NCBI GenBank assembly: GCA_937888665.1
Contig: CALBET010000303.1
Coordinates: 1-6,826 of the forward strand
Direction of reading: 5' to 3'
DNA length: 6,826 nucleotides
DNA from: an uncultured Acidobacteriota bacterium
Lineage (GTDB): Bacteria > Acidobacteriota > Vicinamibacteria > Vicinamibacterales > UBA8438
The notes below the pieces were generated by a model. The model worked only from the letters and a program-made list of their open reading frames with translations, was not told the origin of the DNA and did no database searches. The translations under genes and the position numbers were made by a program. Of the stretch, positions 1 to 6,644 are shown piece by piece (within the stretch, counting starts at the first letter, position 1; the number at the start of each line of letters is the position of its first letter).

Positions 1-150
1 CCATGGAGGCAGCCGCTCCTTGAGCACGGCCGCCACGGTGTCAGAGACCGACGCGGCCCCAAACAGCGACGTCCCGCGAGCCTTTCGCAGAGTGACGACC
101 CCAAACGACCACACATCGGAACTCTTGTCGACGGCCGCGCGGTCCAGCGC
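1..150 (-). pseudogene. Remnant of a Hanks-type Ser/Thr protein kinase (subdomains IX-X only)
   Basis: Read on the minus strand, this stretch gives AAVDKSSDVWSFGVV, then SLFGAASVSDTVAAVLK and a final PPW. It matches the C-lobe block that follows the APE motif in acidobacterial-type kinases (usually VDKRSDVWAFGVVLYEML.GRRLFxGExVSDTLAAVLKxxPDW). The middle is diverged: TLRKARG stands where LYEMLTG is expected. The frame is open to the window edge, so more C-lobe may lie beyond base 1. Upstream it stays open to an ATG at 294-292, but that 5' part has no glycine loop, HRD, DFG or APE; it only holds a CSRC pair and a CPF...HC stretch that match nothing I recognise. A working kinase is therefore excluded. 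It is most likely the stump of a deleted kinase gene, divergent from the intact kinase gene at 437. The homology call is firm; the pseudogene status rests on the absent catalytic half. Confidence 0.7.
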
Positions 151-436
151 GGTACAGTGGGTAGTATGGTCACTGCCCTCGAAAGGACACTCCCTTGAGA
201 TGTCGATGTCAGTCATCGAGTTGGCCGATGGCGCTCGCCTTGACACGTCAGCCTGGCACCGCGAGCAGGCGCCGGTCTGACGAGGTGCGGCCATCAGGTA
301 TGATTCGCCACTGTTCTCCCACCACGCGCTTGGTCCAGACACGTGACGGGGACGTGGCGTTGACGGTGATGCCGCACGTATTCAGCACCGATTCCCCAGT
401 GCCTGACGTGAGAGTCGTTCGTGAACGCGAGATGCG

Positions 437-2671
437 ATGATGCGGAAGTCGATTGGACGCTATCGCGTGACGGGTCTCCTTGGCGAGGGCGGGATGGGGA
501 TCGTCTACGCGGCCCATGACGACCAGCTCGACCGCCCCGTCGCCATCAAGACGTTGCGCGACGCCTGCGCGGACGAGGAGGCGTGTGAGCGGCTCCGGCG
601 CGAGGCGCGATCCGCCGCCAAGGTCAGTCATCCTCACATCTGCCAGCTCTACGAAATCGCCCAGGACGAGGAGGAGATGTTCCTCGTGATGGAGCACCTG
701 GAGGGCGAGTCGCTCGAGGCTCGCGTGGCTCGCGGATCGTTGCCGGCCAGCGATGCCCTGCAGCATCTGCTTGCCCTGTTGTCGGCGCTCAGTGCGATCC
801 ATGCACGCGGACTGGTGCACCGGGATCTCAAGCCATCGAACGTGTTTCTGACGCCGGGTGGCGTGAAGTTGCTCGACTTTGGCATCGCCAGAGCGACGGA
901 GTCCGATGCGGACCGCACGCAGGTGGCGCTGACGCAGCCAGGGGTCGTGCTGGGCACCCCGCAATTCGCATCGCCGGAGCAGTTGACGGGGGCGGCCGTT
1001 GACGCGCGGACCGACCTGTTCGCAGCCGGGAGCCTGCTGTATTTCATGCTCGCGGGGAAGCCGATGTTTTCCGGCAAGACCGTCCTGCAACTGTTCCATG
1101 CTGTGCAGTACGAGCACGCTCCGGTGCTTGGCGGCTCGGCTGTCATCGCGGCCGCCGACCGCATTGTGCACCGCTCGGTGGCCAAGGCCCCGACCGACCG
1201 CTATCAGAGCAGCGAGGAGATGACCGTCGACGTACGTGCCGCCATGCTGCTCAATGGCGGGGGCGCACCCGTGAGCGCCATCCGGATGACCCGCCTCATC
1301 GTGCTTCCGTTTCGGGTGCTCCGGCCTGATGCCGAAACCGATTTCCTCGCCTTCGGCCTGCCGGACGCCATCACCACGTCGTTGACCGGCTTGGGATCGC
1401 TGGTTGTGCGGTCCAGTGTCACGGCGTCACAAGTTGCGAGTGAAACACGCGATCTCGGCGAGATTGCAGCCAGGGCGGACGTCGACATTGTCCTGACGGG
1501 CACGTTCGTTCGTGCCGGAGACCGGGTGCGCGTGAACGCACAACTCGTTGAAGGACGCGGCGGCACGGTGCTCTGGTCTGAAGCGGCCGAGGTCCCGCTC
1601 GACGACGTGTTCCAGGTGCAGGATGACTTGTCGCGACGGATCGTCGACTCGTTGTCGGTGCCGTTGACCGCGCACGACCGGAGCGTGCTGGGCAAAGACG
1701 TTCCGGCCGACGGGAAGGCCTACGAGTTGTATTTGCGGGGCAACCAGCTCAGTGAGCAGGCGAAGAACTGGACCCAGGCACGAGATGCGTATCGCGCGTG
1801 TCTGGATCTCGACCCGCACTATGCTCCGGCCTGGGCGCGCCTCGGGCGCATCTATCGGGTGCTGGGCATCCACGGAGAGTCCGTGGGGGCGGAAGCGGCC
1901 TTCAAACGGGCCCTCGAGATCAACCCTGATCTCTCGGTTGCCCACAACTTGTACACCAATCTCGAGGTGGAAGTCGGTCGTGGCCCTGATGCCATGATTC
2001 GATTACTCAGACGGGCCGCCGGCAACCCGGGCGACGCGGAACTGTTCGCGGGTCTGGTCCAAGCCTGCCGGTACAGCGGCCTGCTCAGGGCGTCGGTCGC
2101 CGCCTACGAACGGGCGGCGCGATTGGACGCGGCGATCAAGACCAGCGTGGCCCACAGTTACCTGGCGCTTGGCGAATACGACCGTGCCGTTGAGGCGTCG
2201 GTGGAAGACCCGGCGTTTCCGAGGGCCTGGGCCCTGGATTTGCTGGGTCGCAAGCAAGAGGCGTTGGACACCCTGCACCACACCGAAGCGGATGGGCTGC
2301 CGAAGATTGTCCTCCGATGCGTCGTGGCCACCCGGGCTGTTATCGCGGGACGGCAAGACGAAGCGAAGCGCGTCAATCTGGACATCTTGCGCGTGAGCCC
2401 ACCGCGGGACCCGTGCACAGTGTTCTATTTGGCGCGTCACCTGGCCGCGGTCGGAGACGTAACGAACGCCGAGATCTGGCTCCGGCGCGCTATCGAGCGA
2501 GGGTTCAACTGCTTTGACTTGCTCACGCGTGACCCCTGGCTCGACGCGTTACGCAGCGGTCCACACTTCCAGGCGTTGTTCCGCGTGGCGCAGGATCGTC
2601 GTGCCGCTGCCCTCAAGGCCTTCAATGACGCGGGCGGCGAGCAAGTCTTGGGGCTGGGGACCGGTCAGTAG
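437..2671 (+). CDS. Soluble Ser/Thr protein kinase with TolB-like domain and TPR repeats
   Basis: This is a 744-residue Hanks-type kinase expected to phosphorylate Ser/Thr on partner proteins in the cytoplasm. The catalytic domain spans about residues 9-270: glycine loop GEGGMG (16-21), VAIK lysine K38, helix-C E56, HRDLKPSN (128-135, catalytic D130), DFG (147-149) and GTPQFASPEQ (173-182; YMSPEQ is commoner). All key residues are present, so it should be active. Residues 283-410 resemble the TolB-like amino-terminal domain (COG5616 type), from RLIVLPF through a VDIVLTGTFVRAGDRVRV block to VQDDLSRRIVDSL. From about 428 to 700 there are TPR-like helical pairs, such as ARDAYRACLDLDPHYAPAWARLG, which usually bind proteins. 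I see no signal peptide or membrane helix, whereas many relatives have one between kinase and TolB part. Two ATGs are adjacent at 437 and 440; neither has a strong ribosome-binding site. A second kinase gene follows 181 bp downstream on the same strand. Confidence 0.93.
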   Translation: MMRKSIGRYRVTGLLGEGGMGIVYAAHDDQLDRPVAIKTLRDACADEEACERLRREARSAAKVSHPHICQLYEIAQDEEEMFLVMEHLEGESLEARVARGSLPASDALQHLLALLSALSAIHARGLVHRDLKPSNVFLTPGGVKLLDFGIARATESDADRTQVALTQPGVVLGTPQFASPEQLTGAAVDARTDLFAAGSLLYFMLAGKPMFSGKTVLQLFHAVQYEHAPVLGGSAVIAAADRIVHRSVAKAPTDRYQSSEEMTVDVRAAMLLNGGGAPVSAIRMTRLIVLPFRVLRPDAETDFLAFGLPDAITTSLTGLGSLVVRSSVTASQVASETRDLGEIAARADVDIVLTGTFVRAGDRVRVNAQLVEGRGGTVLWSEAAEVPLDDVFQVQDDLSRRIVDSLSVPLTAHDRSVLGKDVPADGKAYELYLRGNQLSEQAKNWTQARDAYRACLDLDPHYAPAWARLGRIYRVLGIHGESVGAEAAFKRALEINPDLSVAHNLYTNLEVEVGRGPDAMIRLLRRAAGNPGDAELFAGLVQACRYSGLLRASVAAYERAARLDAAIKTSVAHSYLALGEYDRAVEASVEDPAFPRAWALDLLGRKQEALDTLHHTEADGLPKIVLRCVVATRAVIAGRQDEAKRVNLDILRVSPPRDPCTVFYLARHLAAVGDVTNAEIWLRRAIERGFNCFDLLTRDPWLDALRSGPHFQALFRVAQDRRAAALKAFNDAGGEQVLGLGTGQ

Positions 2672-2852
2672 ACTGAGATCCCACCGGGCCGACGCCGGGA
2701 GACGCCGCTCCGCGGGATGGGATTCACCCAGATCGGGTCGAGCGCATCGCATTCAGGCGGGATGCCCCGCTGGCGACTTATGCAAGGAATTACGGTTACA
2801 GGGGACGAGCCTCCTCGGCGGTCGTCAGGGTCTTGTGAGAAAGTAGCGACTC

Positions 2853-5588
2853 ATGCGATGCGTCGGATGTGGGAAGGGGATTCCGCAGGGGAGCGTCGTC
2901 TGCCCTTTTTGCGCCACACCGCAAGCTGACGCGCCGACGTCCGCTCCAGACGACGCCGTGACCTCCGCGGACGCTCTACCAGCCAGCGCGCCGATGTCAC
3001 GCGCCGACTCCGGTCAACACGGGCGCTTTCTGCCCGGCACGACGGTCGCCGGCCGGTACCGCATCGTCGCGCTGCTCGGCCGCGGCGGCATGGGCGAAGT
3101 CTACCGGGCTGACGATCTGACGCTGGGCCAACCAGTGGCGCTGAAGTTCCTGCCCGGCCGCCTGGTCGCCACCGACTCGCACGTGCAGCAGCTGTACGAC
3201 GAAGTCCGGATGGCTCGCAAGGTGTCGCACCCGAACGTCTGCCGGGTGTTCGATGTCGCCGAGACCGACGGGCAGCATTACGTGTCGATGGAATACGTCG
3301 ACGGGGAGGATCTGTCCTCGCTGCTGCGCCGCATCGGTCGACTGTCGGAGGATAAGGCGGTCGAGATTGCCCGCCAACTGTGCGCCGCGCTCGCCGCCGC
3401 GCATGAGGAAGGCGTGCTGCATCGGGACCTGAAGCCGGCCAACATCATGCTCGACGGGCGCGGGCGGGTGCGGCTCACAGACTTCGGCATCGCCGCCATG
3501 AGCGAGGTGCGGGTCGGTACGCCCATCTACATGGCCCCGGAACAGCTCGCCGGCACCGAGGTCTCGGTCAAGAGCGACCTGTACTCCCTTGGCCTCGTCC
3601 TGCACGAGTTGTTCACCGGCAAGCGTGTCTTCGAGGCCGACGACCTGAACGAGCTCTCGCGTCTGCACCAGACGTCTACCGCCGCATCGCTGACCAGCAT
3701 GGCGCAGCTGGATCCGTCGGTCGACCGCGTGATCCGTCGATGCCTGGAAAGAGAGCCGGCGAAACGTCCCAGCTCGGCGTTGGCCGTCGCCGCGGGGCTG
3801 CCCGGCGCCGATCCGCTGGCGGCCGCGCTGGCGGCCGGCGAGACGCCCTCCCCGGAGATGGTGGCCGAGGCCGGCGGCGACGGACGTCTGTCCCTCGCGG
3901 TGGCCGGGCCGCTGCTTTTGTTCGCGCTGACCGGGGCCCTTGCCGTCGGCGTTCTGCAATCCGGCCAGAGTCTCGGCGGCTGGGTGCCGATGGAGCTGGC
4001 ACCGGCGGTGCTGGACGCGCGCGCGCACGAGATCGTCGCCGAACTCGGGTATGCGGACGACTCTGGCGACACCGCGTCCGGATTCGCGACGGATCTGGGC
4101 TACTTCGACTGGCTGCGGCGCGAGCAGGCCACGCCGACCCGCCTCGACCTCGTGACCCAGGGGCGCACGTCAGTGGTGTCCTACTGGTGGCGCTCGTCGC
4201 CGTCGACCCTTGTTCCCGTGGGTCAGACGGGGGCACAGGTCCAGATCGGCGGGAGCGTGTCGTTGTCCGATCCGCCCCGCACGACACCGGGGATGTTGTC
4301 CCTGCAACTCGACACACTGGGACGGCTGACTTGGCTGGACGTCGTGCCAGACCCCGTCGGCGAGGCGCGGGGTTCGACCGCGTTCGAGTGGCCACGCCTG
4401 TTCGAACTGATGGGCCTCGAGATGGTGGAGTTCAGGTCGGTGCCACCCCGCCTGACGCCCGATCGCTACGCCGACGAGCGGGTGGCATGGCAGGGCGCGT
4501 TCCCGGAGGACGCGGGGACGTCGCTGCGCATCGAGGCGGCGGCGCTCGGCGGACACCCCATCTCACTGCGGCGCTTCACGGCCGACGCGCCGCTCGAGCC
4601 GCCGGTCGCCCCGTCCTCGTCTCCCGGTTCCGGATTCAGGCTCGGCCTCGCGGCGGCCGTGGTGGTCGGTGTGGCGTTCATCCTGGTGTTCCTGACTGTG
4701 ATCTTCGGCGGGCTGTATGTCGCCCAGCGCAACATCCGTAACGGGCGGGGCGACACCCGCGGGGCACGGCGCCTCGCGTACGGGCTCGCGGTCTCGCTGG
4801 GCGCGACGTGGCTGTTTGGCGAACACACCTACTCTCCGAGCGACATCAACGACTTCTTTCGGATGCTGGTCGTCGCCGGCGCGCTCGGCGGTCTCACCTG
4901 GGCGCTCTATCTCGCGGTCGAACCGTTCATGCGGCGCCACGCGCCCGAGGCGTTGATCGGGTGGACCCGCTTCATCGACGGCCGCCTGGCCGATCCACTC
5001 GTGGGTCGTGATCTTCTGTTCGGCTGCGCCGCGGGCGTCCTCCTTCGGCTCCTCGATCTCGTGCCGCTGGCTCTGAGCGCACGCGCCGAGACCGCCGGCA
5101 ACTATCTCGGCCTCCCGATCGGGTCGGTCACCGAGCTGTTCGCGACGGTCGTCGGATCGGCGACCATCTCGTTACTGCTGGCCCTCGGGTTGTCGTTCCT
5201 GTACGGCCTGAGCTTCGTGGCGACCGGCCGCCGGGCGTGGCTCGCCTACGCCGGATGGCTGGTGCTGTTCGCGGCACCCGGTTTCATCGGTGGCGGCCTG
5301 ACGATCAACGGCATCCGACCCTCCGCGACCTCGCTCACCGCGATCGTCTGGGCGCTGTCGTGGGCGGTCTGGCTCTTCGTGCTGTTCCGCCCCGGCATTC
5401 TCGTCTTCCTGGCCATGTCCACCACCGCGACGCTCCTGACGCTGTCGCTCCCGACTCTGGACTTCTCCAGTTGGTATTCGCAGAGCATGGTGGCCGGCCT
5501 TGGCGGTTTCTTCATCGTGACCGTCTACGCCTTCTATCGATGCGTCCCGTGGAAGCGGGGACTGGCGGAGGCACTCGCTGGAGAGTAG
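2853..5588 (+). CDS. Membrane Ser/Thr protein kinase with N-terminal zinc ribbon and polytopic C-terminus
   Basis: This 911-residue protein starts with a four-cysteine zinc ribbon (C3, C6, C17, C20), then a Pro/Ala/Ser linker. The kinase domain runs from about 69 to 320: GRGGMG (76-81), VALK K98, helix-C E117, HRDLKPAN (190-197, D192), DFG (210-212), APE (228-230), and a RCLEREPAKRPSSA end (296-309). All catalytic residues are present. The DFG-to-GTP activation segment is short: nine residues (213-221), with S217 as its only Ser or Thr. A hydrophobic helix at 346-369 anchors it, followed by a ~220-residue domain inferred to face outward, a helix at 594-618, an Arg-rich loop (about 620-640), and hydrophobic segments near 641, 671, 721, 764, 795, 830, 848 and 876. 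Sequences like the outer domain and the DPLVGRDLL region (about 714-722) are, from memory, recurrent in acidobacterial kinases but poorly characterised. The start at 2853 is chosen because the ribbon begins at codon 3; the upstream GAGAAAG is a weak, distant ribosome-binding site. Ligand and substrates are unknown. Confidence 0.92.
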   Translation: MRCVGCGKGIPQGSVVCPFCATPQADAPTSAPDDAVTSADALPASAPMSRADSGQHGRFLPGTTVAGRYRIVALLGRGGMGEVYRADDLTLGQPVALKFLPGRLVATDSHVQQLYDEVRMARKVSHPNVCRVFDVAETDGQHYVSMEYVDGEDLSSLLRRIGRLSEDKAVEIARQLCAALAAAHEEGVLHRDLKPANIMLDGRGRVRLTDFGIAAMSEVRVGTPIYMAPEQLAGTEVSVKSDLYSLGLVLHELFTGKRVFEADDLNELSRLHQTSTAASLTSMAQLDPSVDRVIRRCLEREPAKRPSSALAVAAGLPGADPLAAALAAGETPSPEMVAEAGGDGRLSLAVAGPLLLFALTGALAVGVLQSGQSLGGWVPMELAPAVLDARAHEIVAELGYADDSGDTASGFATDLGYFDWLRREQATPTRLDLVTQGRTSVVSYWWRSSPSTLVPVGQTGAQVQIGGSVSLSDPPRTTPGMLSLQLDTLGRLTWLDVVPDPVGEARGSTAFEWPRLFELMGLEMVEFRSVPPRLTPDRYADERVAWQGAFPEDAGTSLRIEAAALGGHPISLRRFTADAPLEPPVAPSSSPGSGFRLGLAAAVVVGVAFILVFLTVIFGGLYVAQRNIRNGRGDTRGARRLAYGLAVSLGATWLFGEHTYSPSDINDFFRMLVVAGALGGLTWALYLAVEPFMRRHAPEALIGWTRFIDGRLADPLVGRDLLFGCAAGVLLRLLDLVPLALSARAETAGNYLGLPIGSVTELFATVVGSATISLLLALGLSFLYGLSFVATGRRAWLAYAGWLVLFAAPGFIGGGLTINGIRPSATSLTAIVWALSWAVWLFVLFRPGILVFLAMSTTATLLTLSLPTLDFSSWYSQSMVAGLGGFFIVTVYAFYRCVPWKRGLAEALAGE

Positions 5589-5856
5589 GCCCCCTGAAGG
5601 TCAGGCTCGACCCTGGCCTCTCGCAGCGGTCGGAAGAACGTTCTGAGATCGGAGACCAGCAGCGCCGGTTCTTCGATGGCCGGAAAATGCCCGCCCGCGT
5701 CGAAAATCGACCAATGCGTCACGTTGTCCAGGTCCGAACCGTCGCGGGACCACCCCCTGGCACACCGCCGGCGGACGCAAAGGCGGCGGTCGCTCCCGTG
5801 GCGCCCATCAGCTTCAGCAGCTCCCGGCGATTGATCGCGCGATTCTGGTCTTCCAT
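5534..5856 (-). pseudogene. Broken Tat-exported epoxide hydrolase (alpha/beta hydrolase) with internal deletion
   Basis: Two ends of one gene are visible in different frames. The 5' end, from ATG at 5856, reads MEDQNRAINRRELLKLMGAT followed by an Ala-rich stretch: a twin-arginine signal (N-R-R-E-L-L-K, then a hydrophobic core). That frame stops at TGA 5721-5719. The 3' part, in the next frame from about 5750, reads DNVTHWSIFDAGGHFPAIEE and continues to DLRTFFRPLR. This is the C-terminal segment of epoxide hydrolases of the alpha/beta fold, with the catalytic histidine in GGHF. Family members are roughly 400 residues long; only about 100 codons remain, so nearly the whole catalytic core (nucleophile, oxyanion hole, lid) is gone and the junction is out of frame. 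A good ribosome-binding site (GGAG, 5868-5865) lies eight bases before the ATG, supporting it as the original start. The second frame runs on to a stop at 5534, inside the end of the convergent kinase gene. No functional enzyme is expected. Confidence 0.72.
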
Positions 5857-5864
5857 GGATTCCA

Positions 5865-5868
5865 CTCC
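5865..5868 (-). promoter_or_regulatory. Ribosome-binding site of the broken hydrolase
   Basis: On the minus strand GGAG sits eight bases upstream of the ATG at 5856-5854. It is a clear Shine-Dalgarno match at normal spacing and decides the original start of the Tat signal peptide. Confidence 0.5.
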
Positions 5869-5895
5869 GCTATAGCCGATGACGCACGGCGGGCG

Positions 5896-6435
5896 CTACG
5901 GTTCTGAACGCAACACCTTCCAGAGACGCTGTGCGTGTACGGGAAGCCGGGTCAGTGACCGTTCGACCGCTTTGACCACGGTGGCCTGGTCCGATCTCGC
6001 GAGCAACTGCTCAATGTCCCAGCGATCTTGGCTGCCACCGGCGTAGAGCTTCAGCAGGATGAGGTCTTCCACGCGGGCGGTGGGCAGGTCGCGCCCGCGA
6101 TGTGACGCGATCTCGGCGTGGGCCACGACGTCGGCGTTCCACCCTCCCCGCCCGACCACAATATCGACATCGCGCTCGCCTGTCGCGCGGAAGCGGATCA
6201 CGCCGGCCAGCGGGTCCGTGTCATCTCCGAGCCGGATGTCGCGCTCGATATCGCCCGCCACGCCGGCCCACAAGGACGCGTCGAGCACGCGCCGATCGGT
6301 GACGAGCAGATCGATGTCAAGCGTTGAACGACTGATGCCGTGCACGGCAAGTGCGGCCGCGCCGATCAGTGCGAAGGGCACGCGGCAGCGTTCGAGCTCG
6401 TCGATGATGACATCGAGCAACACCTCCTGGCTCAC
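5896..6435 (-). CDS. Nucleotidyltransferase-fold protein (MNT/AbiEii-like), toxin-antitoxin type partner
   Basis: This 179-residue protein has the nucleotidyltransferase fold signature: LIGAAALAVHG (residues 23-33) followed by R36, T38 and a D-x-D pair (D40, D42) in RSTLDIDLLV, and a likely third metal-binding acid in RDVDIVV (D89 or D91). The C-terminal block VEDLILLKLYAGGSQDRWDIEQLL (122-145, with K129, D137, D140) is typical of small AbiEii/MNT-like proteins, where it is written roughly as K-x-x-A-x-x-x-x-D-x-x-D. Such proteins transfer nucleotides to RNA or protein and often act in two-gene toxin-antitoxin or defence modules, but the target here cannot be read from sequence. The start is GTG at 6435, overlapping the TGA of the upstream small gene by four bases (GTGA). 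No strong ribosome-binding site is present, so coupled translation is likely. A housekeeping or orphan role is possible. Confidence 0.85.
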   Translation of the reverse strand: MSQEVLLDVIIDELERCRVPFALIGAAALAVHGISRSTLDIDLLVTDRRVLDASLWAGVAGDIERDIRLGDDTDPLAGVIRFRATGERDVDIVVGRGGWNADVVAHAEIASHRGRDLPTARVEDLILLKLYAGGSQDRWDIEQLLARSDQATVVKAVERSLTRLPVHAQRLWKVLRSEP

Positions 6436-6644
6436 TCGTCATGCGCCCGAGACGGCCGCCGACCCAGGCGGCGGCCTCGGATAATGGTTGCACGCGCCTC
6501 GGCCACGCTGAGACGCTGCGCCTCGCTGATGATGGCCACGTCGGCGTCGCCGAGCTCGAGCGCCAGGCGGATACGCGCCGCTGGTGACAGAGCCTTGGTC
6601 CGGCGTCTCGTTTCCTCTCGCAGGGCGTCTGCCACGGAACGCAT
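6432..6644 (-). CDS. Small helical protein, putative partner (antitoxin-like) of the nucleotidyltransferase
   Basis: This 70-residue protein begins MRSVADALREETRRRTKALS and contains PAARIRLALELGDADVAI and a final basic GRRLGRRPS. It is charged and predicted mostly helical, with no signal peptide or membrane segment. I recall similar small proteins with the ALREE...LSPAERI...LG pattern encoded directly upstream of nucleotidyltransferases, where they are the presumed antitoxin or regulator; that role is inferred. Its TGA overlaps the GTG start of the nucleotidyltransferase by four bases, so the two form one translational unit. The ATG at 6644 is chosen over in-frame starts further upstream (the frame is open to about 6800), because the homology-like region begins exactly there and a plausible extended -10 element lies six bases before it, which would make the mRNA nearly leaderless. 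Confidence 0.75.
   Translation of the reverse strand: MRSVADALREETRRRTKALSPAARIRLALELGDADVAIISEAQRLSVAEARATIIRGRRLGRRPSRAHDE

Noticed and set aside
360..384. TTGACG at 360 as a -35 box for the TPR kinase gene
   Set aside because: No -10-like hexamer occurs at 16-18 bases; the best candidate TATTCA is only 13 bases away.
248..1171. Long open frame on the minus strand over the start of the TPR kinase gene
   Set aside because: It is antisense to a gene with a full set of kinase motifs, its protein is rich in Arg/His/Gln with no recognisable domain, and such shadows are common in GC-rich DNA.
2756..2771. GC hairpin (GCGGG, loop ATGC, CCCGC) between the two kinase genes
   Set aside because: The stem is only five to six base pairs and no T-run follows, so it is not a convincing intrinsic terminator.
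2997..4028. 343-codon minus-strand frame under the membrane kinase gene
   Set aside because: Its composition is low-complexity Arg/Gln/His/Gly and it is fully antisense to the conserved kinase domain.
3740..4741. 333-codon plus-strand frame inside the membrane kinase gene
   Set aside because: It is a +1 shadow, extremely Arg/Gly-rich, while the other frame encodes a coherent kinase end, anchor helix and outer domain.
5237..5875. 212-codon plus-strand frame crossing the end of the membrane kinase and the hydrolase remnant
   Set aside because: It is out of frame with the membrane helices and antisense to the recognisable Tat signal and GGHF segment; no family resemblance.
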